Assembly: GCA_047967505.1 (NCBI GenBank)
Contig: CM106538.1
Length of the DNA stretch: 64,000 bases
Strand: one strand, 5' to 3'
Source: Dipteris shenzhenensis
Taxonomy: Eukaryota; Polypodiophyta; Polypodiopsida; Gleicheniales
The stretch's first letter is position 1. The number at the start of each line of letters is the position of its first letter. A model generated the notes under the pieces. It had not been told where the DNA came from, made no database searches, and was given only the letters and a program-made list of their open reading frames with translations. The translations under genes were made by a program, and so were the position numbers. Positions 1-11,746 of the stretch are shown here, one piece after another.

Positions 1-1343
1 GGCTATTCTAGACAGTTTTGCATTAATTGTACTTGGTGATTTTACAGAGAACTACCTCCTAATTGTTAAAGGGGAGATAGAATAGTTAGTTTGTCTTCTA
101 GGGCCCATTTTGGTTGCATCAAGGATTCTGGAATACTGTTTTCAAATACCAGCATTACTCGAACCTCCAACACAATGGATCTTTCCAAACACAGAGATGC
201 ACAAAGAATTCTGAACCCACAAACTATAAAGAACAGAGAGAGAGATCAACACAGCTTCAAGGAGCTGCAAACATCCAGCAAACTGCTGCACGAAAGGACA
301 GCCACGGAAGACTGCGCAAATCTGAGGTATACACAAGAAAGGTGGCCAGGTTTTGCTCCTGCATGCCTCTTGTGAAGGGCTTCGATGGGATAGAACTCCG
401 GCCACCTATGGCTTCTCTTCTAGGTAGCCAACACCCTTACCAGGCCAACCTGGTCAGTAAACTGAACCGAACAGATCTAGGCTGACCCTGGTCTATAAAA
501 ATCACCTCCTCTACAGGTCTGCTGACCTGCTTGTACCCAACCTGTTCCATCCCAGGCCTGTCACTGCTGCAAAACTGGCTGCAGGTCTTACACTAACCTT
601 GCAATGTTCCAGACCAGCACACAGTTCCACGGAGTGCTCCAGCCTGTATTGCACCCCCCAAAGCAGCCTGTACAGTAGGCGCATGCCCCACGCTCTATCC
701 TGCTACTGCATTGCTCTCGACAAGGTCTTCAGTGGCTTAAGGAGGAGCCCCAAAATGCCTCTGCTGCTGCATTGCTCTCAACAAGGTTTCAGGGGTTTAG
801 GGAGGATCCCCAAAATGCCTTACTTCAGCACTCTATCTACTGCAGGTGTTAAGCATAGATGATATATGAGGGCCCCTCCTTTTATAGGCCCCCTTGGGAG
901 CTGGCTATCAAAAATCGACCAGTCAGTCCTAATGGCCGACTGGCTTGCTGGCCGACTTGGTTGGCTGGTCCTGTTGCCCCCTGCAGGCGCCCTTTTGGCC
1001 TGCCATGTGCCAGCTATGTGCCACCTCCTGTGCGCCTCTGTCAAGGGCCTGTTCCAGCTTATACATTCATGCCATGATGGGCCTCTATCAGCCCACTCGC
1101 TCTGTCTTGACAGCTATCCACATGGCAGCCTGTGTGCTGCCCATGTATAAGCCCCCTCTCCACCATGAGTCCCCTGCCCTCATGACAGCCAAGATACTGT
1201 CCATGTGGCAGGCCATTCCACCTATGGTCCACCCCCCCCGATGCACTCCTCATTTGGGGGCTCACAGATGGGGAGGTGACCATTCCAACACATTAACGGG
1301 GGCTTTTAAGTTTTCTAACACATTTGGAGCAGACTCCTAAAAA
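1..1343. other. Non-coding stretch, no gene recognised
   Basis: No reading frame here resembles a known protein, and the ORFs overlap on both strands without codon-like character. A direct repeat of about 61 bp occurs twice in tandem at 701-820; both copies end in the same CCCAAAATGCCT block. A TATAAAA motif lies at 494-500, but no gene start follows that I can support. The stretch is GC-richer than most of the window. Confidence 0.5.
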
Positions 1344-2195
1344 ATGCAATATTTACTTCAAACTCCTTCTACCTTACTCCTAAAAGACATAGATTCACAT
1401 TTCACTATTTCGAAGAGAGTGCGATATGAGCAATCAAAACATTCATGTGATCCAACTTCTGAGGCATGGTTAGCTATTGAGGGTAGTCGCAGGGATGCTT
1501 CTCACAAAGCACATTCATTTAGGAATGGTGATTGTTCAATTTTGTTAGGTATTCCCCATGAGGCTATAGAGGAGGGTGAGAATCTTGGTGCTGGCTCATT
1601 TGGAGTATGCTTTAAAGTCACTTTTAATGGCATCTCTTTCTTTCCTCGAAGTATTACTTATGCGGCGGAGCGCTACAAAGGGAACATACCTCACACCTTA
1701 AAGTCATTTGACAAAGAGTATGGAATGCAAATATTACATCCAGGGATTGTCAGATGCATAGGATTTACTAGAAGCTTACCTTGGATCAACATTTTTCCAT
1801 ACTTCAATGGAGGGAGTATTGGAGACATGATGATGCAGCTACCCTTTGAGAAAGGGACTTTCAGAAAGCAAGTGTTATGCTTGAAAGGCAATGGAGTCAC
1901 TAGGAGAGAACCAAATCCAATACGAAGTGATGTACAGCTTACGAGATTAAAGGCATTTGTGGAAGCTACCCCAGACATCATACACGCATTGGTTGATGCA
2001 TTAGCAACTATACACCAAGAAGGCATTATACATTGTGATCTACACCCTTTCAATGTCATGCCAGATTTTACCAAGAATCATAGTCGGCGAAGAACATTGA
2101 TAATCTTCGATTATCTGATGGTGATATTCGGCGAAGAACATTGATGATCTCCGATTATCTAGACAAAAGAGGTAGTAGATTTGGGATAAAATGGG
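1344..2195 (+). pseudogene. Broken protein-kinase-like gene
   Basis: The frame opens at an ATG in A-rich context at 1344 and runs 266 codons. It shows a glycine-rich loop (GAGSFGVCFKV, about residue 82), an alpha-C-like Glu followed by HPGIVR, and a catalytic loop HCDLHPFN with the Asp and Asn expected for phosphotransfer. The metal-binding segment is atypical (IIFDY instead of DFG) and the beta-3 Lys is not obvious (AAERYKG). A 44-bp tandem duplication at 2085-2172 breaks the frame just after the catalytic core. The second copy restores a frame reading DYLDKRGSRFGIKWDGWP before another stop. The C-lobe is missing, so it is probably inactive. It could be a kinase fragment picked up by a mobile element; no intron was needed to read it. 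Confidence 0.55.
2085..2172 (+). repeat. 44-bp tandem duplication inside the kinase-like gene
   Basis: The block starting CGGCGAAGAACATTGAT occurs at 2085 and again at 2129. The first 32 bp of the copies match with two differences. Because 44 is not a multiple of three, the duplication itself shifts the frame and explains the stop at 2142-2144. Confidence 0.8.
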
Positions 2196-2861
2196 ATGGA
2201 TGGCCTCTCAGGAAAAGTTTTAGAAAATCAAGTTTTTGGGCTGCATGATCAAGATTTTGTACATAATGGAAAAAAGTTAGTCAATGTTCTTGACAAGCCT
2301 AAGTGTCAATTGGCTATTGGCAATGTTTGGATCACCTTAAATCATGTCATTATTGTGTATGATGCTTTTTCTATCGACAAGCATATGCTAAGGGAGGGAG
2401 ACATTAGGCGAGATGACTGCCAAAATTGGGCTAGAGCTCAAAGAATATGCAGTAGACAAGTGCAATGGTGCTTGGGAGAATTGGCAAACAATGGAATTCA
2501 TAGAAAAGAGAGGAGCATGCTAGGAACACAAGCTTATCTTGAAATTGCTAGAGACTACATCGACATCTTCTTATCTCCACATTTGAATCTTGTGGATCGA
2601 GTCTATCTTGCAGGCAAAGTCTCTTTTTTCTTTCAAATTTGGAGGTCTTGGATTGTTCATCATGCCAACTATATGTTGAATAGAAACTTCATAACTAAGG
2701 AAGCTTTCTTAGCAAATTTTGTGGACCTTACAGACCTTGACATGATAAATATTGAGAGCGTAATTGCATTGGCAAACCTCACTTATGAGTGTAATAGCAA
2801 TAAGTATACTTTAGATGAGAATGATTGGAATGTATTCAATGACTTTGTAAAGGGGCATTAA
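2196..2861 (+). CDS. Unrecognised 221-aa ORF, probably a C-terminal gene fragment
   Basis: This is a long uninterrupted frame with protein-like composition: regular hydrophobic spacing, and Trp/Tyr-rich blocks such as RVYLAGKVSFFFQIWRSW and NRNFITKEAFLANFVDL. I do not recognise the family with confidence; the NFITKEAF-type block is reminiscent of C-terminal parts of uncharacterised transposase-associated proteins. It starts 52 bp after the kinase-like frame ends and in another phase, so the two could be halves of one broken gene or two separate remnants. The start Met is simply the first in frame, and an upstream frameshift may hide the true beginning. Confidence 0.4.
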   Translation: MDGLSGKVLENQVFGLHDQDFVHNGKKLVNVLDKPKCQLAIGNVWITLNHVIIVYDAFSIDKHMLREGDIRRDDCQNWARAQRICSRQVQWCLGELANNGIHRKERSMLGTQAYLEIARDYIDIFLSPHLNLVDRVYLAGKVSFFFQIWRSWIVHHANYMLNRNFITKEAFLANFVDLTDLDMINIESVIALANLTYECNSNKYTLDENDWNVFNDFVKGH

Positions 2862-3899
2862 ACGCACTTGGTAGGGGCTTCTTTGTAATCTTTCTAATAT
2901 GATAAAAGATTTATTATGATTATTACTATGCGCTGAGTTTAGTCTGATTTGTCTTAATGGATTTTTTAAATTATTTTTTTGCAGGATCTTGAATCACAGA
3001 AGTGGATGATTTGCAACTGCCTGGGTACTTTTGTTTATATGAATGCCATAAATCAAGTTTGAAAATGCTATTTTGGCATCGGGTACAACAAGATGTTGTA
3101 TGAATGTAGCCTCTATGGTTTTAATACCATGGTTTGATATGACTTAGTAAGGGTTTTCATGGAAGAAAAAAAGTGGAAAGGTCTCCTATAAATGTGACAA
3201 AGAAGAATGATATTTCCATCTTTTGCTTCTCTAACAATCAAGACATGGAAAAAGTGGCAAGGCCAATCGTGAATGTGGCCAAAAGCATGGTGTTTTAGTT
3301 TTTTCTTCTCTACTCCTTCTCTAACAATAAAGACATGGAAGAAATTACTAAGTCTCAGATATACATTGTTTAAACAAGTTTCTAATCTTTCACATAAGAA
3401 TGCTCTAGATGTTTGTATTTGGCAAGAAATAAACATTATATATCGTCATTGAATGCTTTGTAAAATTGGCTAATGTATCATCCCTTCTCCTAGCTGAAAC
3501 GCCCATACATATAGTTTTGTAAAAACTTGAAAGATATAAAGCATTTATAAAAGCTCCCAATCTTTCATGTAGTATTTTTATAAAGGTTGTTTCTTGAGCT
3601 CTTTACGTGTTTCAAGTGACTTTGCACAATTCTTTGCTCTTGGTGTACGGCACACATGATTTGTCTTGTTTGATATTTGTTCCTCTTAATTTTTGCACAT
3701 ATGTCTTTATTCTTTGTTTCTCTTGCCTTATGGCATCATCAAGACACAAACCCATCTTAAACTTATGCATTGCCCATTATTGCAGTTGGTACCTTAATTT
3801 TTTGTGTGTAGATTCAAATAATGCAGGTGATGTAGAGATCTTGCATTCTAAATATCTCATCCTACCTAAAGGGACTCCAAAAGTAGTAGTGTATGACTC
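2862..3899. other. AT-rich stretch without a gene
   Basis: No frame shows recognisable protein. At 3150-3345 a degenerate unit beginning CATGGAAGAAA or CATGGAAAAAG is repeated two to three times on a spacing of about 85 bp. Nothing else stands out before the MITE remnant and the satellite array that follow. Confidence 0.4.
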
Positions 3900-4081
3900 A
3901 CATAAGGACTTTTAAAATTCCTCTAGGAAAATAAATATACTTACAGAAGGGGATTTATAAATTTTCCCAAAATTTACAGAGGGGATACTAGGAAATACTA
4001 GAAATAGGTTACATAGGGATTTAGAAAAGAACCCTTGAACGCACGTGATATAGACATATTACACTAAGTGACCCCCCCGAG
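3900..4081. mobile_element. MITE remnant, same family as 27324-27569
   Basis: The right end reads TTGAACGCACGTGATATA and finishes ACCCCCCCGAG, the same terminal sequence as the complete MITE at 27.3 kb, with the same AT-rich interior (AAAATTTACAGA...). The left end is too degenerate to place, and no target duplication can be shown. The right end abuts the first satellite monomer exactly, so the element may have landed at the edge of, or within, the array. Confidence 0.5.
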
Positions 4082-5705
4082 GTTTTTTGACAATTGTGCA
4101 TGACATTAAGGCAAAAACGGTATTTAATGCTCCCCCAACCATGAAAACCATATCCGATGGGCACAATACTTTGCATGCACCTCAAGAGAGGTGGTATTGA
4201 GTTTCATGCAAAGTGGTACACCCATCCAATAAGCACTTGGTCGGAAAACACACCTAAAAGCATGTTTTTTTATGATTGTGCATGATATTGAGGCACAAAC
4301 GGTGTTAAATGCATGATATACCATGCAAAGCATATCTGATGGGCACAATAATTTGAACTCACCTCAACCTAGGTGTTATTGAGTTGCATGCAAAGTGGCG
4401 TGTCCGTCCAATTAGTACTTGATCGGATAACACACCTAGGACTGTGTTTTTTTACGGATGTGCTTAACACTAAGGCAAAAATGGTATTTAATGCTCAATC
4501 AACCATGCAATGCATATTTTATGGCCACAATACTTTACATGCACCTCAACCTAGGTGGTATTGACTTGTTTGCAAAGAGGCACACCCATCCGATAAGTAC
4601 TTGTTCGGATAACATACCTAAGAGCGTGTTTTTTTACGGATGTGCATAACACTAGGGGAAAAACAGGGTATAATGCGTGATCAACCATGGAAAGCATATC
4701 CGATAGGCACAATACTTTGCATGCACCTCAACCTATTTAAACTTGACTTGCATGCAAAGTGTATCGCCCATCCGATAAGTACTTATTTGAATAACACCCC
4801 TAGAACCATGTTTTTTTATGGTTGTGCATCACACTAATGCAGAAACGGCGTTTTATGCTTGATCGACAATGCAAAGCATATTCGATGGGCACAATACTTT
4901 ACACACACCTTTAAATTGGTGGAATTGACTTACATGCAAAGTGGCACTCTCATCCCATAATCACTTGTTCGAATAACACACGTAGGACCGTATTTTTTTA
5001 CGGTTGTGCATGACACTAAGGCGAAAATGGTGTATAATGCATGATTGCCTATGCAAAGCATATCTGATGGGCACAATACTTTGCATATGAGTCAACCTAT
5101 GTGGTGTTGAGTTTCATGCAAAGTGATGCGCCCATACCATAAGTACTTGTTCAAATAACACACCTAGGAGCGCGTTTTTTGACGGTAGTGCATATCATAA
5201 GGATAAAAATGGTGTATAATGTGTGATTGACAATGCAAATCATATCCGATGTGCACAATACTTTGCATGCACCTCAACCTAGGTGGTATTGACTTGTGTG
5301 CAAAGAGGTTCCCCCATCCGATAAGCACTTGTTTGAATAACACACCTAGGACCGTGTTTTTTGACGGTTGTGCATGACACTAAGGCAAAAACGGTATTTA
5401 ATGCTCCCTCGACCATGGCAAGCATATTTGATGGGCAGAATACTTTGCATGTGCCTCAAGAGCGATGGTATTGAGTTGCATGTAAAGTGGTACACCATCC
5501 GATAAGTACTTGGTTGGATAACATACCTAAAAGCATGTTTTTTTATGGTTATGCATGACACTGAGGCACAAATGGTGTTTAGTGCGTGATATACCATGCA
5601 AAGCTTAGCCGATGGGCACAATACTTTGCACGCACTTCAACCTAGGTGTTATTGAGTTGCATGCAAAGTGGGGTGTCCATCTGATGAGTACTTGATCGGA
5701 TAACT
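4082..5705 (+). repeat. 182-bp satellite array, about nine monomers
   Basis: An anchor word (GCACAATACTTTGCATG and variants) falls at 4161, 4343, 4525, 4707, 4889, 5071, 5253, 5435 and 5616. That gives seven intervals of exactly 182 bp and a last one of 181. Each monomer contains an inverted repeat with arms like ACTTTGCATGCACCTCAA and TTGAGTTGCATGCAAAGT around a centre of about 11 bp, plus a small second stem (ACCGT...ACGGT) around a T-run. Sequence divergence between monomers is substantial while length is nearly constant. Short ORFs in this block are shadows of the repeat. The monomer length is in the range of plant centromeric and heterochromatic satellites, but nine copies do not make a centromere. 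Confidence 0.85.
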
Positions 5706-5808
5706 TCTCCCACCAATAAATTAAGTACTAATTAAAATTATGATAAATGAGTAGATTATTAAAAAGAGACTAATTAATATTTATGTAATTGTTGCTACTG
5801 CAGCCTGC

Positions 5809-6920
5809 TTGCAAAGGACTCTCACAAAGGAGATGGCTATAGATTTTATTCCAGGGATGGATGTGATTTTATGTAGCAAAAGAGAAGTAGTTGCATTTGC
5901 TACAATCCATGATAGTGATCCCAATTCAGTTTGCCAATTTCGAAGACTTGGCAAAGATAAGGTGGCAGTTACTATATCAAAGATTCTTAGTGCACATGTT
6001 GAGCTAAAGTATAAATATGGAGATATGGAAACACTTGGAGATGTTATGCCCTACAATAGGGCATATCATTTATAGCATGGGACAGAGACGAGACTTATGC
6101 AATAGACATTATCAAGAATACAAAGTGCACCACCTTGGATTTTACTATAGGGGACTTTTTACAAATGAGATCATTTGCAAATAAGAATGTAGCAGAAGGT
6201 GAAGTATTGGGATTTGAACAAGTGGAGGAATGGTCATTTGCACAGATGGGAATTCTAAAAGTCACTGATGATGGTATGGTTGATAACATAACATCCTTAT
6301 GTGATCCCTACTAGGAGGTAGGCAAGAATATGAGATGGAGCATGCAATTTTTAAACATGAGAAAGAGGCACATGGTTTTCAATGATAAAGACAAGGTATA
6401 CTACAATATCAAAGGACCTAAAAAGCGTGCCCATGTGCCAAGCTCTATCACTTCAAACGTGGATGATTTCAATGTACTCAATTATAGAAGTGACATCTTA
6501 TCTGGAGTGGATGAGTTCATCGGTTTTGAGAAACAAAAAGATTTTAGAAGTGAAGCCTTATTTGGGGTGGATGAATTCTTGCACAATGAGAAGGGCAAAG
6601 GTTTTAATAGCGATGTCTTGTCAAGTGTGGATGAGTTCATGCATATTAACAAACCTGGTTTCAATCAAGCTTGTGGATTTGTGAAAGCCATGCAAGTTGT
6701 CCCAATGAGCGATGTTCTCTCAGGAGTGGAAGAGTTTCAAGGTTCTCAATACTCTTGTAGAATATTGAATTCATTGAATGGTCCTAAGAGTATGTTAAAA
6801 ACGAGGATGAGATTAATAGAGGATTATTTAGTATTTAACTTGATTGTGATATGGCCAAGGATGCAACAACCAATCATGGATGCTTGGTTACAAACAAATG
6901 TGAGGAGAAGAAGTGCATAA
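5809..6920 (+). pseudogene. Decayed N-terminal part of transposase-associated gene
   Basis: The first open segment (5809-6075) ends with a pattern IDFIPGMDVILCSKREVVAFATI followed by LGKDKVAVTISKIL and ETLGDVMPYNRAYHL. It resembles the DUF8039-like domain that precedes transposase-type regions in plant proteins; this match is from memory and weak. A second open segment (6330-6920) carries a 20-residue internal repeat. Between them the frame is lost. The block lies directly upstream of the DUF7869-like part on the same strand, so it is probably the same gene or its upstream exons. Confidence 0.4.
6489..6740 (+). repeat. 60-bp (20-aa) coding repeat, SDxLSGVDEF
   Basis: AGTGACATCTTATCTGGAGT at 6489 recurs in altered form at 6549 and 6609, exactly 60 bp apart, and once more at 6708. 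The translated units share the core S-D/E-x-L-x-G/S-V-D/E-E-F. Copies are kept in frame while third positions vary, which suggests past selection on protein. Confidence 0.75.
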
Positions 6921-6932
6921 ATACAAATAACA

Positions 6933-8291
6933 ATGTGCACGAGGAATGAGAAGAGAAAGCAAATCCAGACAGATCCACAAAAGCAACCAAAGACGAAGAG
7001 AGTAATGAAGGAGGAGAAAATGTTAAATGCATTGGGATATCTATGTTGCAAGCAAAGATGTATGCACTTTATTGATCTTGCAGACATCAAGGAATGTAGA
7101 GGACACGTGTGGCAAAGAAGAGGAAGCGAAAGAAATGAATACCTTCTCACAGGTCTCTCTTGCTTTCTTCAGAATGGCAATAAAAGGCTAAGTTCAAGAC
7201 AAAAGGAAAAACCTCTCGTAAATGGAAAAAGATTTGCAATAAGGCATATCGCAATATTACTGGATTATCCCATGGTACATATTGGGATTTAGTCACCAAG
7301 GCAAAGGGCGGTAAAAAATTTAGCATTCATGGTAATAGAGGAAGGTCCAAATCAAGAATCTCAACTATTAGGGAAGTAGCAATTTTGCAAGACTTCATAC
7401 ATGAAAATGCTTTACCTCAACCCCATATATCTACCAAACTCCCTAACAGTGATGCGATCACTGAAATGCACCTTCCAATGGGCTTGACAAAGCTCAAAGT
7501 ATTTGACTCTATTGCAAAAAAGCAAAGGCAAAGAGGGGGCGCCGTGGCTTCTTCTCATACTTTGTATACTCTTTGGAAGAAAAACTTTGGATATGTTAAA
7601 ATCCCAAAGAGGCAAAAAATGTCAAAGTGCAATGTCTGTGATGATTTAAAGCGAGCGATTGAGAGTGCAAGATATCCAAATCAAAGGGAATTATACAAAA
7701 AAATCTAAAAATCTCATCATGACCTTATTTGACATTCCAGACAAAAATATGCATTTTGGAAGGAGCAAGCTATTTCGGATAACGATGACTACATGTGCCT
7801 TATTGTAGATGGCATGGATCAGAATACAACATTGCCTTGTTTCGTTGCCACTCCACCTAAATTATAAGGAAAGCACTTTCTAAAGACACATTTATGTGGA
7901 GTGTTAGTGCATGGAATTAAGTTTTTTGTAGATATATGGATTGATTCCTTACATCTACATTTGAGCAATCACGTTGTAACATCTATTATGAAGGCAATTC
8001 GCAATGTACATGCAAAAAAAGGTTGCCTACCACCGACTTTGAGAATACAAGCTGAAAATTGTTGGCAAGAAAATAAGAATGTACTCATGTTTGCATTCTG
8101 CTCAATGCTAGTTGCTCATCGAATCTTCAATGAGGTTAAATGTGGATTTTTGTATGTTGGGCATACACATGAGGATATCAATCACGTCTTTAGCACAGTC
8201 TCAAGAGAGCTTAAATGCAAGGATGTGGAGACAATAGATGACTTGGTAAGAAGATGTGGGAGGCAAGTTGGAGGTCATAAGGAAAGCATTA
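6933..8291 (+). pseudogene. DUF7869-type transposase-like gene, 5' part
   Basis: The segment CCKQRCMHFIDLADIKECRG is followed by WDLVTKAKGG, then FGYVKIPKRQKMSKCNVCDDL, LIVDGMDQNTT, KTHLCGVLVHGIKFFVDIWID, ENKNVLMFAFCSMLV and VGHTHEDINHVFS. This order is the signature of a large plant and eukaryote family I know as DUF7869, thought to derive from DDE transposases. From about 7262 to 8291 a single frame is kept apart from stops at 7706, about 7733 and about 7866; the last two are explained by CGA-to-TGA and CAA-to-TAA changes. One frameshift lies near 7260-7290. The gene is cut at 8291 by the 11.7-kb element and resumes at 19995. Confidence 0.75.
8290..8291 (+). repeat. Left target-site TA
   Basis: TA precedes the left inverted repeat. 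It is matched by TA at 19995-19996 after the right one. Removing the element with one TA restores the host gene frame. Confidence 0.7.
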
Positions 8292-8318
8292 GGGAAAAAG
8301 GGAACTCATTTTGGGGCC
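8292..8318 (+). repeat. Left terminal inverted repeat
   Basis: It starts GGGAAAAAGGGAA and ends CTCATTTTGGGGCC. It pairs with 19968-19994 with mismatches at only two positions (3 and 13). Beyond position 27 the two ends diverge. Outside the TA the flanks (CAT and ATG) are also complementary, which makes the target CATTAATG palindromic. Confidence 0.85.
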
Positions 8319-8687
8319 CTGTAAGAAATTCACTATTTTTTGATTTATTTCTCTCCTAAAAGACCTCAAAAATAGTAAAATACGGAAACGTGGCTCAGAT
8401 TTGTCAGTAAGGACTACAGAACTGTCAATTCAAAAAGGAATAAGATAATCTTTTGTCTGACTAACACGATTTTGTATTAAATATCCTCTTAGATTTTTTT
8501 TTGTTTACCAAAGATTCCGCATCTCTTTGGCCGACGTGTGCAGGTCTTTCATTAAGAGTCCATCACTGAACTTAGTGATTGCAAGTTTTCAAAATATTCA
8601 CATGGATACCGCCACACTTCCACGATTCATGTTACAAAACGACTATGAGATTGAAAAACAAACTTCGCAACCTCAGGAGCACAAAAA
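8319..8687. other. Element left leader, no gene
   Basis: AT-rich sequence between the inverted repeat and the transposase start. It presumably holds the transposase promoter, but I see no convincing TATA box or repeated motif. Confidence 0.4.
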
Positions 8688-11423
8688 ATGGCCGATACTA
8701 GTGAGTCACTATCTCAGAAGAAGCGATTACACCATCTTCACATCGACTTGGAAGAACAATATGCTCCAGCACAAAAAAGACGAAAGGATACGGTGCTGAA
8801 TGCTCAACAGCGGGAAAATATGAGAAGAGAAGGGCTTCAACATATTGACTTATGGTGCGACGGAAGCATATATCCAAAATGTCAAGTAAAAAACTCTACA
8901 CCTCCATTTGTCAATCCCACCACATTACTGAGGTTTGCCGGCGATGGACAAAATGGACTTCTTGGTTATATTTCAGCGCAATCTGCATTTGCGGAAACGT
9001 ATAAAATGATGTACCTACAAGAAAAGGGGGCCAAGATGGAGGAGATAGCCATTCGTGCAAAATTGGAGCAGCAGTTGCAGAATGAAATCGAGGAGCATTC
9101 AAAGAGTAAAAAAGAATTGACAAGAGCAAGAAAGAAGAGAACCGTGCTTGGAGACAGACAACGTAGCAGGAAGATTAAAAACATTGCAAATTTGAAGGCT
9201 GGGACTGGTGGATGCAAGCGACGAATTCAGGAAGCAAGGTTAGATTGAAATTCATCATTTTGTATACTCAAAAAGGCTCTCTTCCAGACTATATCTATTT
9301 CGTTGATTGTCGCAAAATAAGAATGGAGGTGCTGAATAATATAGTCATATAATGTTGTTATTACAGGAAATTATTGGAGCCTACAAAAGAAAATATGGAC
9401 CCGAACCTTCTTCCTGTTAAACAAATGAAAGGATTGCTTTCTTGCGGTGTAGCAAAAGGTTTGATTGAGGAAAAAAAATACAAAACAGTCAAACGCAATG
9501 TTGTAGAGGACTTTGTATCCAATAATCAAGTTGATGGCACTATAATCCAAGAGGCTCTTGATGTTAGTGGAGTTAGCAGGAAGGGATATAGTTCGATTTT
9601 CCATGCGATATCCTCAACTTTGAAAGATCAAAGGATTAAACGAGTTTTACTGCCAAATCCAGCAACCGTGTGGAGGATAAGAGGTCATTTGAATGAAAGT
9701 ATAGATGAATTTATTGGGCAGTATATCCATATTGAAGAAATATTTCATGGTGTTAAAGGAACCACTGTGTATGATCCTTGGAACAATATATTTTTAGATC
9801 TGCAACAACTTCAAAAAAGAATGGTCGAGTTTTATGGAATAACATTTGAGGAGTGCAAAGGCATTTTGAAATTTGTTATCAAACTGGATGAGTGTGAGGT
9901 TGTAAAGGAAAAGAAAATGGAAAGAGTTACTATTACATTGATGAATGGAGCGATTGATACATCATTGACTGAAGCGAGTTCGAAGTATTTTAGTGTGCAG
10001 TCAGAGAAACACATATGGTGGTTAGGCTCGTTCCAGGTATGATCATGGGCTGTTTTATACTTGATTTTGATCATTGTTATCAAATCTGATATAGTAATAC
10101 TTTTGTTTTCTATAATCTCGCAGGTGAAGACCGAAGACCATGAAACACTAGATTGGGTGTTTCATCACACGGAAATACCAACAATAATCAAAAGACAAGT
10201 GCAAGGCGAGAATCTCCATGTTGCAGGAAAAGGTGATTTTCAAGTCGAGTGGCACATGGCCGGGGATCTTAAAACACTTAAGTGCATGTATAACATTAGT
10301 AAAGGAGGCAACTCAAAGTCTCCTTGTCTTTACTGCAAAGAATCAGCTCAAGTAATGGATTCAAAATGGTGGAAGAGAGCACCTAATAGAGATAAAGTTG
10401 ACCCTGACTTCAAGGCCATTCTGGACATTCCACTATGTAATGTTCACATCTGCACATTGCATGGTCTATGTCGAATTATTGAGAAATTGGTATTTTTATA
10501 TATTGGATTTGCTTGGAAACTCCGTCCCGAAAAAAATAGAAAGGATGCTCTTCAAGCATTGGAAAAAGTGTTATCCGATATAGGTCTGCATGGAGGAGAT
10601 GTTCAAATCACAAAGGATTTTAAAAAGTCTACCAATGGCAAGGAGGTACCAATCAAGCCCTCTATTGGTGGTGTTAAGGCAAGAAGATTCTTGTCTCGAC
10701 CCAAACACATTAAGCAAGTAAGGCAAGGTAGAGCAGTTTCAAAGATTAATTATGGATTGTGGAAGCAAGTCCATAATGCTGTGAAAGATCATGAGGCTGA
10801 TGGGGAAGCACGAAATAGGAAGGCAGAGGTGTGGAGGTCTCTTGATCAACTCTTCATGTTCTGTGACAAAGTAACATGGACAAAGAGTGATTACAAGAAC
10901 TTTGAGGAGGCAATTAAACATTTTGGGAAGTCAATGAAAGACGCGTGGACAGCCTGCAATATAACTCACTACATGGTAAGGTTCTGTCTTTTTCTTTTAC
11001 TTAAGTGTGATCCTCTTTTTTTTATTACTTACTATGCATTCTTATGTCTTACAGCATATCATATACAACCACCTTCCCTATTTTGTCAAAAAGTATGGAT
11101 GCCCAGCTATTTGGTCTACCCAAGGCATGGAGAAGTCTCACTACATGGCACGTAATGCATTTTTTAGACACACACAACACTATGGAGGGAGTCAGAAGGC
11201 GAATAGTCTGAAGGAAGTCTTCCAATGGTTTTACCGAGGCATACTACAAAGGCTGCATGCTAAAAGAAAAGTTGCTAGCTCCAAAATCAAGCTTGCTTTT
11301 CTTCTAGCCCAAAAGCAAAGACGAAGACAAGCTCTAGACAATTCAATTGCAGCAGAGAGACATAGACAGTGGAGGGAATCGAAGATATTTAGAAACCATA
11401 AATGGACAAGTAAACATGAATAG
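8688..11423 (+). CDS. DDE-type transposase (4 exons, 813 aa)
   Basis: Exons 8688-9238, 9367-10036, 10124-10975 and 11055-11423 join in phase with GT-AG borders and give 813 aa ending in TAG. The start ATG has a good context (AAAAAATGGC). Residues 95-180 are a charged coiled-coil-like stretch with a basic end. The core shows a first acidic site in KLDECEVV (D358), a second in HMAGDLKTLK (D455), a zinc-knuckle-like PCLYC (C475, C478), a C-x2-H signature CTLH (517-520) and a candidate catalytic Glu in WSTQGMEKSHY (E717). The C(2)H signature and a large insertion between the second Asp and the Glu are shared by the hAT, MULE, CMC, P and KDZ group of transposases; I cannot place it more closely. 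It lies next to the left terminus, facing inward, and is the likely mobilising enzyme. Confidence 0.75.
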
Positions 11424-11746
11424 GACTCATTTGTAACATATTGGGGTTATGTCCACATGTTTTCAAACTCATTCAATATAAATTTTTTTAGTGGAACAAG
11501 TGACTCTTGGTGTTATGCATGAAAAAAATTTCAATGTGAAACATATGATCTGAACTTAATACAATTTGTTTACAATTTCAATATATTGTTCATTTAATAT
11601 TTAACGACACCACTCTATGTAAATATACAAATCATTTCATCATCAACTTATTAATCATTTATACAAGATCATACCAGATATCAAAGACTTTATACAAATC
11701 AGTTCAAATTTAATATAATGTTTGTGCTATATTCGATGACTAAATC

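Noticed and set aside
4082-5705. A CRISPR-like array
   Set aside because: Repeats are 182 bp, contiguous and divergent throughout, with no unique spacers, and the setting is eukaryotic.
8287-8291. A terminal repeat extending outward as CATTA...TAATG
   Set aside because: The outward match is better explained by a palindromic target (CATTAATG) because the host reading frame uses these bases.
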